Source: Streptomyces sp. CA-210063 (GTDB lineage Bacteria; Actinomycetota; Actinomycetes; Streptomycetales; Streptomycetaceae). From it: a stretch of 64,000 bases of DNA. A model generated the notes under the pieces. It did no database searches and was not told the origin of the DNA. It saw nothing but the letters and a program-made list of their open reading frames with translations. Location: contig NZ_CP102512.1 of NCBI RefSeq assembly GCF_024612015.1, positions 186,001-250,000 on the forward strand, in the 5' to 3' direction. A program made the position numbers and the translations under genes. This document shows, piece by piece, positions 16,287-25,395 of the stretch; position 1 is the stretch's first letter, and each line of letters opens with the position of its first letter.

Positions 16287-18110
16287 GTGACGGTGAGGAG
16301 GGCCCGGGTGAGGGCCAGGTCGGTGGGGTGGCGCAGGCGGCGGGATGCCGTTCTGCTGCTCGTGGGCGCGGTGTTGGTGGGGCTGGTCGGGCTGCTGGGC
16401 GCGGTGCTCGGGGAGCCCGGGGAACGGATAACCCGGATGTGGGTCGGCGCCGAGATACGTACCGACCGGACGGCCCGGATCACCGAGGTGATCGACTACG
16501 ACTTCAACGGTGAGCAGCGGCACGGCATTTACCGTGACGTTCCGGGGTCGGAGCCCGGAGACGTCAGCAAGGTGTCCGTCACGGCGGACGGCGAGCCGGT
16601 GCCCTACCGCGTCGAGGACGGGCTGGACGCACGGATCGTGATCGGTGACCCCGATGCGACGGTGACCGGGACCCACCGGTACCGGATCGAGTACACCCTG
16701 CCGCACCTAGGGGACGAGGAGTGGCTGGCGTGGGATGCCGTCGGCACGAAGTGGGACGTGCCCGTCGGGCACGTCGACGTGCACCTGGCCGCCCCGTTCG
16801 CCCTGCAACGGCCGAGCTGCATGTCGGGATCGTCCGGTTCGCACGAGGACTGTGCGACGCAGCGGCAGCCCGTACCGGGACAACTGGACGTGGCGCAGGA
16901 CGCGCTGGAGGCGCAAGAGGGTCTGACGCTGTACGCGGAGGTCGGAGATGCCGACGGGGGCGGCGCCGCGGCGCTGCCGAAGGCGCCCGGCGGACGGGCG
17001 GCTGCCGCCGAGGCGGGGGACGGCGTCGCGGCCGGGTGGCTGTGGGCCACGGGGATCGCCCTCGCCGCGACGGCCGTGGTCGCGGAGCTGGTGCGGCTGT
17101 CGGGGCGAGAGCGGGTCCAGGGGGCGGACGGCCGGACCCGGCGGATGGACGTTCGCCGGCTGGGTGCCTCGGTCACACCGAACGGTGAGCCGCCCGCGGG
17201 CATCGCTCCCGCCCACGCCGGCATCCTGCTCACCGACCGGGTGCGCCAGGAACACCTGGCGGCGTGGCTGCTGACCGCGGCGGCGGACGGGCATCTGGCC
17301 ATCAGCGGCAAGAAGAAGCCCGTGCTGCACCAGGCCGACGAGCGGTCGGCCGGCTCCGCCGACCCGCTGACGGCGGAGGTGCTCCAGGCCGTGTTCGCCC
17401 GTAAGCCGCGCGTCCCGCTGGGCCAGTACAACGGGGCGTTCGCCATCGCCTGGAACCTGCTGCGGCACCGGCTCGAGGACTGGCGGCGCACGGGTGGCGA
17501 CGGGCTGTGGGAGCCGTCCGGGGAGCGGCGCCGCCGGATCGCCCTGTGGGGCGGCGCGGTGGCCGCGGCCGCCGGAACGGTCGTCGTGGGGGTCACGGCG
17601 ACGGACGTGGCGGATCCTGGCGCAGACTGGCGGACGCCGCTGGCAGTCGGCGCGGCACTGGCCGGCGCCGGGCTCGCGGCCCTCGTGCGGGCCTGGGAAC
17701 TGCGGACACGCACCGTGCGCGGCTCCCACCTGTGGTGCCAGGCGGAGGCCTACCGGCGCCATCTGGCCGAATCCGAGCGGCATGGCTGGGAGAAGCGTGC
17801 CGAGGACGAGATCGCGTGGGCCGTGGCCCTCGGCGAGGCCGAGGCATGGACGGCAGCGGCGGCAGCGGCCGACGCGGCGAACGCGCATGCGTCCCGCACC
17901 CGGGCACGGACGGCCATACCCGGGGACGACGCGACGCTCCGGCCCCACCTCGCCACATACCTGCCGCTGGCGGCCGTTTCCGCCGCCACCGACCCGTCGT
18001 CCGGCGGCTCGGGTTCCTTCTCGGGTTCCTCGTCTGGCGGTTACAGCGGCGGAGGCGACAGCGGAGGGGCCGGCGGCGGAGACGGTGGCGGGGGCGGCGG
18101 CTCATGGTGA
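16287..18110 (+). CDS. DUF2207 domain membrane protein
   Basis: 607 residues, GTG start. A basic N-terminus is followed by a transmembrane helix (VLLLVGAVLVGLVGLLGAVL). Next comes an extracytoplasmic DUF2207-type domain (ITEVIDYDFNGEQRHGIYRD and YRIEYTLPHLGDEEWLAWDA). A second helix lies near residue 255 and two more near 415-460 (WGGAVAAAAGTVVVGVTA). The cytoplasmic tail ends in a long Gly/Ser-rich stretch (SSGGYSGGGDSGGAGGG). Motif order and length match DUF2207 proteins, whose function is unknown. It stands alone. Confidence 0.85.
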   Translation: MTVRRARVRARSVGWRRRRDAVLLLVGAVLVGLVGLLGAVLGEPGERITRMWVGAEIRTDRTARITEVIDYDFNGEQRHGIYRDVPGSEPGDVSKVSVTADGEPVPYRVEDGLDARIVIGDPDATVTGTHRYRIEYTLPHLGDEEWLAWDAVGTKWDVPVGHVDVHLAAPFALQRPSCMSGSSGSHEDCATQRQPVPGQLDVAQDALEAQEGLTLYAEVGDADGGGAAALPKAPGGRAAAAEAGDGVAAGWLWATGIALAATAVVAELVRLSGRERVQGADGRTRRMDVRRLGASVTPNGEPPAGIAPAHAGILLTDRVRQEHLAAWLLTAAADGHLAISGKKKPVLHQADERSAGSADPLTAEVLQAVFARKPRVPLGQYNGAFAIAWNLLRHRLEDWRRTGGDGLWEPSGERRRRIALWGGAVAAAAGTVVVGVTATDVADPGADWRTPLAVGAALAGAGLAALVRAWELRTRTVRGSHLWCQAEAYRRHLAESERHGWEKRAEDEIAWAVALGEAEAWTAAAAAADAANAHASRTRARTAIPGDDATLRPHLATYLPLAAVSAATDPSSGGSGSFSGSSSGGYSGGGDSGGAGGGDGGGGGGSW

Positions 18111-18142
18111 CTACGGCGCGCCCGGCCTGACTCCCACCACCC

Positions 18143-18218
18143 CGCCTCGTACAGCGCGTGCGCCGCGCGCCGCACCACCCCGCCTCGTACAGCGCGTGCG
18201 CCGCGCGCCGCACCACGT
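18143..18218. repeat. 38-bp tandem duplication
   Basis: CGCCTCGTACAGCGCGTGCG and the next 18 bases occur twice in direct tandem (starts 18143 and 18181), almost perfectly. It lies just downstream of the DUF2207 gene in a 414-bp region without a supported gene. A minus-strand frame through it (HVVRRAAHALYEAG) may be a gene end disrupted by the duplication. Confidence 0.7.
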
Positions 18219-18511
18219 CGCAGCGGCGCTGGGCGGCCACGGGCTGGAAGGTGACCGGGCGGTCGGCCCCGGCCGCGCCGATGCGGACGTCGCGGCCGGC
18301 TGCTGGGTCATATCGAACGGGTAGGTGAAGGGGGGCCAGCCGGGCCGACGACGGTGACCGGTACCCTCCGCACCCGCCTCGAACGCCGTGGTCGCATGGT
18401 CGCCGGATGCCGCCGTCCCCACCCGTAGCACCAGCTACGAACCCGCGACCATCACACCTCACCCAACCTCACAGGCGAAACAGGCATCAAGCCTCATAGC
18501 GACCTCTGACA

Positions 18512-18550
18512 GGCCATGTCACGTTCACGCTCCGTCAGCGTGACATGGCC
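18512..18550. terminator. Perfect 12-bp stem-loop
   Basis: GGCCATGTCACG (18512-18523) pairs perfectly with CGTGACATGGCC (18539-18550), loop 15 nt. It lies at the 3' edge of the broken minus-strand membrane-protein gene and 400 bp downstream of the plus-strand DUF2207 gene. A transcription terminator is likely; an operator is possible. Confidence 0.45.
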
Positions 18551-18924
18551 CGAGTCCCGTCTCGGGGCGGCGGACACTCCCCCAGCGCCGCAGCTCCCGC
18601 GTCAGCTCCTGGTGCCACGCCTTACGGCGCGGCGCGCGGTGGCCGTCGGGCGGGGTGCCAAGGGCGACCGCGGGGCTGCCGATCCAGCCGATGGCCGCGG
18701 CGATCCAGAACCATCCGGACAGCACACCGAAGACGAGCAGGGGCACCAGCACGGGTGACCACTCCCAGGACGCCGGCCGCGAAGCGCAGCTCCCGGTGCC
18801 CCTGGACCGGGGCGTCCATCCCGGTAGCCAGGAGACCGAACAGCAGCTGGAAGACGGCGAGGGCGACCCAGCCCCAGCCGATCAGCGGCGCCACCGCGAG
18901 CAGCACGGCCCCGAGCATGTGCAT
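18525..18924 (-). pseudogene. Small membrane protein, frameshifted
   Basis: Starts MHMLGAVLLAVAPLIGWGWV at 18924, with a second hydrophobic stretch and then MDAPVQGHRELR. The frame fails near 18780. The neighbouring frame continues RPASWEWSPVLVPLLVFGVL, then SGWFWIAAAIGWIG and the charged end HQELTRELRRWGS. Joined, it would be about 130 residues with three or four membrane helices. One indel disables it. Family not recognised. Confidence 0.5.
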
Positions 18925-19487
18925 CCGCGCTGACCGTGTGAGGGCGGTCTTGCTGACCTGCCGGTGCGGCTCTTCCCTTTTCGCCGGGGCCTGGGCTTCG
19001 TATCAGCAGCGCTGATCCGGCGTTGACCAGCTGCGCGAACAGCGCCTCATAGGCCGGATGGTCTTCAGGCAGGCCCTGTAACTCCTGGAGGGACTCCGAA
19101 CTACGCCGTCTGGACGCGGGAGCGACACAACGTGTTCCACTGGCTCCGCAAAGTTGACCACCAGCCCTACTGCGCCCTCAAACCACTGGTGGAGCCAGCA
19201 CCTGGTCGATCGCCGGCAAGGAACTCGGCATCTCGTCAGTGATCCAGGCAAATCAGCAAGCTGGTCGGCAAACCTCGAGGTAGGTGCCCTGATGTGGTCG
19301 GTCGCCGTAATGGGCCCCACCGGCCGAGTGCGCGCTCATCGGCTACCCGACGGACGTCCCTCTCGGCGTCCAGAGGTCTTCCCCCCCCCCGGCGAGCGGC
19401 CACCTGGGCCTTGGCCGATGCCGATCTTCGGCTGCTCTGCCCGCCCCGCCCACAAGCACCGGCCAGGGTTTCAGTAGCGTCCGTTCC
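18925..19487. other. 563-bp gap, nothing recognised
   Basis: No supported gene. One plus-strand stretch (VFHWLRKVDHQPYCALKPLV, about 19131-19190) looks protein-like but has no start and soon stops. A run of about 12 C bases lies at 19380-19391. Confidence 0.3.
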
Positions 19488-20054
19488 ATGAATGCCCTCA
19501 ATGCCCTCGTCCGTCTCTGCCCGCCCCCCGCCGATCCGCCGCCCGCGGTGGACTGGGCGCAGGCCGAGCGCGCCCTCGGTGCGGCTCTGCCCGCCGACTA
19601 CAGGCAGCTCGTCGAGACATACGGCGACGGCGTCTTCGACGAGACGATCTGGCTGCTCGTCCCCGGCTCCGCCTACGACAAATGCAACCTGCACGCGCAG
19701 ACGACGGAACGGGACGGGGTCCTGGCCGGACTGTGGGAGGTGGGCGAGGAGAAGCCCGCCGGCCTGCTGGAGGCGGGGGCGCGGATCCTGCCGTGGGCAT
19801 TCGAGGGGCTCACGGGGGCGTTCCTGTACTGGCTGGTACGGCCCGGTCAGCACCCCGACGAGTGGACCGTGCTCTACAACGAGGGGCAGGGCCCGCTGTG
19901 GGAGCCCCACGACATGGGGTGCCTCGCCTTCCTGCTGGCGGTGCTCACCGGAACGGCGGAAACGGAGTACTTCGACTACCTCTACGAAGTGCTGAAACCG
20001 ACGGAGCACCGCTTCGCGACGGCCGACCAGATCCTCGGAACGTCCGGGCACTGA
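19488..20054 (+). CDS. SMI1/KNR4 (SUKH)-family protein
   Basis: 188 residues, ATG at 19488. The motif VDWAQAERALGAALPADYRQ, then LVETYGDGVFDETIWLLVPG, is a clear SUKH signature (the W..E..LG..LP.DY...YG.G pattern). WEPHDMGCLAFLLAVLTGTA follows. SUKH proteins are commonly immunity proteins against nuclease-type polymorphic toxins. No toxin gene lies within the flanking kilobases, so this is an orphan. Confidence 0.85.
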   Translation: MNALNALVRLCPPPADPPPAVDWAQAERALGAALPADYRQLVETYGDGVFDETIWLLVPGSAYDKCNLHAQTTERDGVLAGLWEVGEEKPAGLLEAGARILPWAFEGLTGAFLYWLVRPGQHPDEWTVLYNEGQGPLWEPHDMGCLAFLLAVLTGTAETEYFDYLYEVLKPTEHRFATADQILGTSGH

Positions 20055-20297
20055 CGCCGTCGGGCCGCTCTCGACACCTGGCCGTCCGCTGCCCGCTGCC
20101 GGTCAAGGACCGGATGCGGACGAGCCGTTCGCTTCCCCAGCATCACCGCAGGTCAGTGGCTTTCGAATTGAACGCTCTAGTTGGCGGGACGGGCCGACTG
20201 CCGCGGTCGGTCACACGCCCGCAGGAGGGCACGTGCCTTTGAAGTGACTGCTTGACGACTGACCTGCTTCGCTCTTGCCAACTAAAGGGAGCTGGCC

Positions 20298-20600
20298 ACG
20301 GCGTTGCTGGAGTTCTCCGACCGGCTGCCGCAGTGTTCACGCTGCCGGGGCAACCTCATCATGAGCGGGGTGGCGCCACAGGACGACGAACACGGGCGGC
20401 CGATCCACCTGGAGCTGTGCCCGGTGTGCGACACCGGCGACGTGGACCGCCCGGCGGCCAGCCTTCTCGTCCAGTGGTCGCCAACGACGGCGGTCATGAC
20501 GAGAGTCGCGTCAAGGAGGGCTCACACCTGCTGATGGAGTGGACGAAGGAGTGCATGGCCGCCCACGGCTGGTACTTGCAGGACGCCCGCCCGACCAGTC
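20298..20600 (+). pseudogene. DUF6300-family protein, broken
   Basis: Reads LLEFSDRLPQCSRCRGNLIM, then IHLELCPVCDTGDVDRPAAS. This is the two-CxxC zinc-ribbon N-terminus of DUF6300 proteins. A frameshift near 20475 moves the rest (DESRVKEGSHLLMEWTKECM) to another frame. The expected start is ACG rather than ATG at 20298 behind GGGAG, so the start may be mutated as well. A TTG at 20304 is the only in-frame alternative. Confidence 0.5.
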
Positions 20601-21104
20601 TCGAGCCGTCATCGGCAGAAGCTGCCGGGCGCGTAGTGCCGCCGCGTCGTACAGGCAGCGCGGCCGCCGGGTCGAACTACCGTTTGGGCCGTGGCGACAA
20701 CGTACGACTCCCCCGGCTTCTCTAGGGGTCGGAGAGTGGTGCGCCGGCCGAGGATCGCAAAAGTGCAGCTCAACAGCGCTACCGGAAGGGTAGTTGGCGC
20801 CACATGTGTTGCACCGTCGCCTGAGTGGGTGACAGGCGTGCCGGGGTGTGCGTCAGTTGCTGTCAGTGAGCTCGTGAAGACCCGGTCGAGGTCGATGATG
20901 GCGGTTCAAGAGGGTGCGACACCGCTCCCCTGGCCCCGCATGTCCCAATCTCTGAGGGTCAGCGGTTCACCTGTCGTCCAGCAGACCGTCATGGCGCCCC
21001 TTCAGGCAGAACGCGGTGTAGCCACCGGTGCCGTCCTGGCCGAACATGCAGAAGCCGTCTCCGTTCAGGTGGCTTCGAGGACACCCGGAGCGTCGTGCAG
21101 GGCA
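20601..21104. other. 504-bp gap, nothing recognised
   Basis: Neither strand shows a family match, and candidate frames have poor composition. It separates the broken DUF6300 gene from the Tn3 fragment and probably contains the deleted end of that transposon. Confidence 0.3.
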
Positions 21105-21331
21105 ACACCCTGCTGGAGGGCGAGCCGTCCGTTCGGGAGCTGGAGGAGCTTTTCCGGCTGGACGCGGTGGCCTTGGAACAGGCCCGGGCCAAGCGCCGGT
21201 CTCATAACCGGCCGGGCTGGGTGGTGCAGTGGGGCACCGTACGGATGCTGGGCACCTTCATGTCGGCGCCGGCCGACGTGGCGCCGGGGGTGCCGGGGTT
21301 CGTCGCGGAGCAGCTGGAGACGGGAGGCGAG
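21105..21331 (+). pseudogene. Tn3-family transposase N-terminal fragment (DUF4158)
   Basis: Reads GEPSVRELEELFRLDAVALE, then RSHNRPGWVVQWGTVRMLGT and PGVPGFVAEQL. This is the N-terminal DUF4158 domain of Tn3 transposases (about residues 15-90 of roughly 1,000). It is cut off before the convergent reductase gene. No resolvase and no 38-bp terminal repeats are seen. Confidence 0.65.
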
Positions 21332-21376
21332 ATACGAGGGTTTCTCACGGGTCACCGCGTCAGCCCCCGTCCCTGC

Positions 21377-22120
21377 TCACATGGAAATTGCGCGGTTCAG
21401 GCGGACAAGGTATTCCGCGTCCGGTTGCGTGCCGGCCCCGAAGCGTTCCTGGACCACGGCGAGCCCGAGGTCGCGCCGCTTCGGTGATCGCGCCGCGTCG
21501 GCCGTCGCCAGTGCGTCCGGCAGCTCCTGACGCGTGAGATCCGTGCAGTAGGCGGGTGTGCCGGGCTGCTGCCGCCACGATTCCGCGAGCGGCCCCGCAT
21601 CAAAGGCGTCGAACCCGGTGTCCTCAACAAGTGCCATTGCCAGGTCACGCTCTCGCGGACTGTCGGCCGCGACGGGGAGCGAGATGCGGTCCGCACTTCC
21701 CGCCGGCTTGTTCCTGTGCGCGAACGACTCGGATCCGATCGAGTTCCACGCCTTGACGATGGGCCGGCCCAGCTGCTCGGCAGCCCACACGCTCTCGGCC
21801 TGGCCGGCGTCGATCGCCGCGATTCCGTTGTCCCGATGCGGGAAGTAGTTCGACGTGTCGATGACAACCGTGTCAGCCGGCACCTCGGCGATCAGTGGTG
21901 CGACCTGCGGAATGCGGGCGAAGGGAATGGAGAGGATCACGGCGTCGACGTCCACTACGGCTTCCGCCGCTGTCACCGCTCGTCCGCCCGAGGCCAGCAC
22001 GTCCGCCTCGATCGTCTCCGGGCCGCGGGAATTGGCCGCCTTTACCTCGTGCCCGGCCGCGCTCAACCGCCTGGTCAACGTCTTGCCGATGTGCCCGGTG
22101 CCGAGAATGCCGATCCTCAT
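21377..22120 (-). CDS. NADP-binding reductase (F420/NADP oxidoreductase-like), copy B
   Basis: 247 residues from ATG at 22120, with AAGGAG upstream. The Rossmann N-terminus MRIGILGTGHIGKTLTRRLS is followed by VILSIPFARIPQVAPLI and VVIDTSNYFPHRD, the pattern of F420-dependent NADP reductase/NAD(P)-binding COG2085 proteins. It is a paralogue of the gene at 22350-23090 (shared TDTSNYxP, KAWNxxxxE, DTGFDxxDAGxLAESWRQQP), divergent throughout. It lies in the same direction downstream of the TetR gene. Cofactor partner and substrate unknown. Confidence 0.8.
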   Translation of the reverse strand: MRIGILGTGHIGKTLTRRLSAAGHEVKAANSRGPETIEADVLASGGRAVTAAEAVVDVDAVILSIPFARIPQVAPLIAEVPADTVVIDTSNYFPHRDNGIAAIDAGQAESVWAAEQLGRPIVKAWNSIGSESFAHRNKPAGSADRISLPVAADSPRERDLAMALVEDTGFDAFDAGPLAESWRQQPGTPAYCTDLTRQELPDALATADAARSPKRRDLGLAVVQERFGAGTQPDAEYLVRLNRAISM

Positions 22121-22227
22121 GGTGAAACTCCTTGTCCGGAACGGAACCCCGGTTTGGGTGACCGGGGTTCCGGGGCTTGGTCCCTGCGGCGCTACCGGGG
22201 CTGAGGCCGACCCCGGACGCGGCGGTG

Positions 22228-22272
22228 TCAGTGGGTAATGACGACCTTGCCGAAGTGAGCGCCGCTCTTCGT
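22228..22272 (-). pseudogene. Possible MDR oxidoreductase C-terminal scrap
   Basis: The minus strand reads AHFGKVVITH-stop, resembling the C-terminus of MDR quinone reductases (compare SGKVVIKVA at 1760). Nothing upstream continues the family, so only the last dozen codons remain between the two tandem reductases. Confidence 0.3.
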
Positions 22273-22349
22273 GTTCGTCGTGTGTGTTCGTGGCGTGCCG
22301 GCGTTGCCGCTCTCGTGCCGTGGGGTGCACGAGAGCGGCGTCGGGTGTC

Positions 22350-23090
22350 TCAGCGGTGGGCGGCGCGGTTCATCTCGACGACGTCGTCGACGGTGGGATT
22401 GGCACCGAGGGCGGCGAAGCGTTCCGGGAGGCTGTCGCGGATGGCCGCGTCCTTGACGCGGTCGGCCGCGGCCAGGGCCGCCGGCAGCTCGTCCAGGGTC
22501 AGTTCGGTGCAGTAGGCGGGGCCGTTCGGCTGCTGGCGCCAGGAGTCGGCCAGCGTGCCGGCGTCGTAGGGGTCGAAGCCGGTGTCGTCCACCAGGCTCA
22601 TGGCCACGCGCCGCGCCTCCTCGGAGTCGCCGGCGACGGGGATGGCGAGGCGGCCGGGCGTTCCGGCCGGGACGCCCTTGGTCCGCTGGGTTTCGGCCAG
22701 CGCGGCGTTCCACGCCTTGACCACGGGGCGGCCGAGCAGCTCGGCGGTGTACACGCTCTCCACCTGGCCGTTGTCCACCGCCTCGATCGGCTCGCTGAGC
22801 ATGCCGGGGTAGTAGTTCGAGGTGTCGATGACCACCGTCTCGTCGGGCACCGACGCGAACAGGTCCGCCAGCTGGCCCGCCACCCCGAACGGGATCGACA
22901 GGACGATGACGTCCCGGCCCTGGACGGCGGCGTCGGAGAGGTCCGCCGCGCGGGCCCCGGACTCCAGCACCTCCGCCCGGACGGCCTCGGGGCCGCGGGC
23001 GTCGGCCACCTGGACGTCGTGACCGGCTGTGCTGAGCTTGGCAGCGAGGTTCCCGCCGATGGCACCGGCGCCTATGACAGTAATTTTCAT
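22350..23090 (-). CDS. NADP-binding reductase (F420/NADP oxidoreductase-like), copy A
   Basis: 246 residues. The Rossmann motif MKITVIGAGAIGGNLAAKLS is at residues 1-20, followed by VIVLSIPFGVAGQLADLF, DETVVIDTSNYYPGM and GRPVVKAWNAAL. The C-terminal DSWRQQPNGPAYCTELTLDE is shared with copy B downstream. It is the first gene below the TetR regulator (109-bp gap) and the likelier regulated target. Proteins of this group move hydride between NADPH and F420 or reduce small substrates; the true substrate cannot be read from sequence. Confidence 0.8.
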   Translation of the reverse strand: MKITVIGAGAIGGNLAAKLSTAGHDVQVADARGPEAVRAEVLESGARAADLSDAAVQGRDVIVLSIPFGVAGQLADLFASVPDETVVIDTSNYYPGMLSEPIEAVDNGQVESVYTAELLGRPVVKAWNAALAETQRTKGVPAGTPGRLAIPVAGDSEEARRVAMSLVDDTGFDPYDAGTLADSWRQQPNGPAYCTELTLDELPAALAAADRVKDAAIRDSLPERFAALGANPTVDDVVEMNRAAHR

Positions 23091-23198
23091 GACTTGTTCC
23101 TTGAGAGGTTGTGCGGCCCCTGAGGGCAGCGAGATGTGACGGCCGTGTGGTGGTGGTGCCGCCTGGCGTTGCGGGGCCGGGGCGGGGTGCCTGGCGGT

Positions 23199-23792
23199 TT
23201 ACGCCTGGGTGTCCTGCTGGCGGTAGCCGCTCGCGATGAGCGTGCGGAGCCGGTCGAGCGACTCCTCCTCGGTACCGGTGCCCTTGATCCAGGCAACGGA
23301 ACAGGCCGCGAGGAACAGGTCGTGCCCCCGCACCGACGCGCGCACGCGCCCCGCGAGCTGCGCGGCTCGCACATACTGATCGGTGGCGGAGATGAGGATG
23401 TCGCAGGGAATCGTCAGCGGGTTGTCCGGCTCCTGCGCCCTGGCCGCGGCCATGAGCGGGTCCGGCAGCCCGCTGAAGGCGCTGAAGTACTCCTCCATCG
23501 CCCGCAGCCACTGCTCCAGCGCCTCGGCCGGGTCGCCGAGCTGATCGATGTCCGTCTGACGGGCCACCAACTCCTCGGAGCGCGTCTGCAGCACGGCCGC
23601 CAGCAGCGCCTCCCGGGTGGGGAAGTGCCGGTACAGCGTGCCGGGCCCGACGCCCGCCTCCTTGGCCACCGCCTCAAGGGAGGTGCCGACTCCGTGCTGC
23701 AGGAAGTGACGCTGCGCGGTCTCCAGGAGGGCGGCGCGGTTGCGCTGGACGTCCGCGCGCGGCTTGCGTCCCCGCTGGTCACCGGCGCTCAT
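23199..23792 (-). CDS. TetR-family transcriptional regulator
   Basis: 197 residues from ATG at 23792 (MSAGDQRGRKPRADVQRNRA). The HTH SLEAVAKEAGVGPGTLYRHF is at about residues 38-57, and the C-terminal ligand domain resembles the SACE_7040/TetR_C_33 type. It is upstream of, and co-directional with, the two NADP-binding reductases. The 23834-23880 dyad lies in its promoter, which suggests autoregulation. Starts above 23792 are unlikely because they would cross that dyad. Confidence 0.9.
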   Translation of the reverse strand: MSAGDQRGRKPRADVQRNRAALLETAQRHFLQHGVGTSLEAVAKEAGVGPGTLYRHFPTREALLAAVLQTRSEELVARQTDIDQLGDPAEALEQWLRAMEEYFSAFSGLPDPLMAAARAQEPDNPLTIPCDILISATDQYVRAAQLAGRVRASVRGHDLFLAACSVAWIKGTGTEEESLDRLRTLIASGYRQQDTQA

Positions 23793-23833
23793 GCGCCCTC
23801 CTGCCTGCCGTGATCCTGCGGCCACATCAAAAC

Positions 23834-23880
23834 GGATGCTGCCTCCGTACATGTTCGAGAGTAAAGCGGAGGCAGCGTCC
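23834..23880. promoter_or_regulatory. TetR operator candidate (long dyad)
   Basis: GGATGCTGCCTCCG (23834-23847) and CGGAGGCAGCGTCC (23867-23880) are complementary at 13 of 14 positions, 19 bp apart. Each arm with its flanking base also has its own CGGA...TCCG symmetry, so two dimers could bind. It begins 42 bp upstream of the TetR start codon. Confidence 0.6.
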
Positions 23881-24046
23881 GGTCAAACGGGCGGCCTGAG
23901 CGCGGAGCCCGGACAGCGCAGCGGGCCGACTAGCCTGGCCGCAGAGCGCAGGGCAAATGCCGTGCGGGCTGCACCACTCCAGGGCGCCCTTGTCCGGCCC
24001 CTCCCGCGCCGAGCCCGGCCCGCTCCCCAGTCCCCGGTCCAGGACG

Positions 24047-24883
24047 TCAGGGGGTGAGCTGCTGGTGTCCGATGACGGAGAGCAGTTCGAGTTTGCTGTG
24101 GCTCTCCGTGCCGGGGCGGGTGGTCAGCACCACCAGAGTTTGGGCGCGGTTCTCGGTGTACAGGAGCTGGGCGTCGACGTCGATGCGGCCGAGTTCGGGA
24201 TGGAGGAGGGTCTTGCAGTCGCCGTAGCGGGCGACCTCCTGAAGGTCCCACATGCGGACGAACTCGGGGCTGTGTTCCTGGAGTTCGGCGAGGATCCGGG
24301 CGGCTCGGGGGGTGTCGCTGCCGGCTGTCAGCGCGGCCCGCAGGCGTGCCGCCTGGGCGCGGCCGTGGGATTCGTGGGTCTCCTCGGGATACACCAGACG
24401 CTCGGCCGGGTCCATGAACCAGCGGTAGTAGCCGCTACTGGCCAGACCGGCGTGGCGGGTCTGGTCGCCGAGCAGCGCGATGGCCAGGGGGTTCATCGCG
24501 AGGGTGTCGACCAGGTCGGTCGTCACCAGGGCCGGGGTGTCGTCCAGGCGGTCCAGGACTCGCAGCAGCGTGGGGCTGACATGTTCGGAGCGGTGGAAGC
24601 GGGCCGGGGCGTTGTGGCCGATGAGGACGAAGAGATGGTCGCGTTCGTCCAGGGTCAGCCGTAGTGCCCGGGCGAGAGCCGCGGTGATCTGGACGGAGGG
24701 CTGCGGAGCACGCTGCTGTTCCAGCCGGGCGTAGTAGTCGGTGGACATGCCGGCGAGCTGCGCGACCTCCTCGCGGCGCAGCCCCTGCGTACGCCTGCGC
24801 GGCCCCTCGACCAGCCCGACGTCGCGGGGCCGCAACATCTCACGCCGGTGGCGCAGGAATTCCGCCAGTTCCTTCTTGTCCAT
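24047..24883 (-). CDS. XRE/MmyB-family transcriptional regulator
   Basis: 278 residues from ATG at 24883 (MDKKELAEFLRHRREMLRPR). An N-terminal XRE helix-turn-helix (RREEVAQLAGMSTDYYARLE) is followed by a MmyB-like ligand-binding domain (LLRVLDRLDDTPALVTTDLV, then NPLAIALLGD and GYYRWFMDPAERLVYPEE). Such regulators in Streptomyces are often paired with SDR genes, here the SDR at 25396-26145. A perfect 20-bp sequence upstream of its start recurs upstream of that SDR. Confidence 0.9.
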   Translation of the reverse strand: MDKKELAEFLRHRREMLRPRDVGLVEGPRRRTQGLRREEVAQLAGMSTDYYARLEQQRAPQPSVQITAALARALRLTLDERDHLFVLIGHNAPARFHRSEHVSPTLLRVLDRLDDTPALVTTDLVDTLAMNPLAIALLGDQTRHAGLASSGYYRWFMDPAERLVYPEETHESHGRAQAARLRAALTAGSDTPRAARILAELQEHSPEFVRMWDLQEVARYGDCKTLLHPELGRIDVDAQLLYTENRAQTLVVLTTRPGTESHSKLELLSVIGHQQLTP

Positions 24884-24916
24884 GTCCCCATCCTCGCCGC
24901 ATCCCGCCCGCCTATC

Positions 24917-24936
24917 CAGAGACCGCCGATCCATGG
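24917..24936. promoter_or_regulatory. 20-bp shared promoter element, copy 1
   Basis: CAGAGACCGCCGATCCATGG lies 34 bp upstream of the MmyB-type regulator's start codon. The exact complement occurs at 26238-26257 upstream of the SDR. It is a candidate operator for the regulator; the opposite orientation relative to the genes also allows an inverted repeat left by rearrangement. Confidence 0.6.
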
Positions 24937-25395
24937 CTGAGCCCTCCTGTCCCCAGCGCGAAGCCGCTTGTACGGCCGACGCCGCGGGCGCTTGCAGCGA
25001 GACGACCCGATGGTCACTTGACCCGCATGACCCGGCTGGGAAATTCGCCTGCTGTCGGCGGTGCGCCGCAGGCCGTCGGCCTGGAAGACGGCCTGCGGCG
25101 CCAGTCCACCGTCGAGGAGGCCCGACGCTTCGGACCGGCCCCGGGCCTCGCCGCTCGCCCTGGCCGACACAGCGATGTCCGTCGTGTGATGGGCGCTCGA
25201 CGTGCCGTCGGCACTCAGGACGGAGCCGGTCGTCTCCAGTGCGACGACGACCGGGGCGAAGCCGAAGGCGCTTCCTGACCGTTCCGCGTCTTGGGCGAGG
25301 CCCTCCCGAGGCGGGTCGAGCTCGCGTTCGTCCATGATGTCGCCCAACGGGACCCGCCCGCGTGCTGTTGTTCCGCGTCGGGCGTTTCAGGTCGG
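24937..25395. other. 459-bp gap, nothing recognised
   Basis: Long open frames exist on both strands (for example minus-strand ALETTGSVLSADGTSSAHHT) but none has a family match, a ribosome-binding site or a neighbour that supports it. It may be remnant coding sequence between the regulator and the SDR. Confidence 0.3.

Noticed and set aside
20989..21192. Minus-strand frame opposite the Tn3 fragment
   Set aside because: Ser/Arg-rich composition typical of antisense frames; no start signal.
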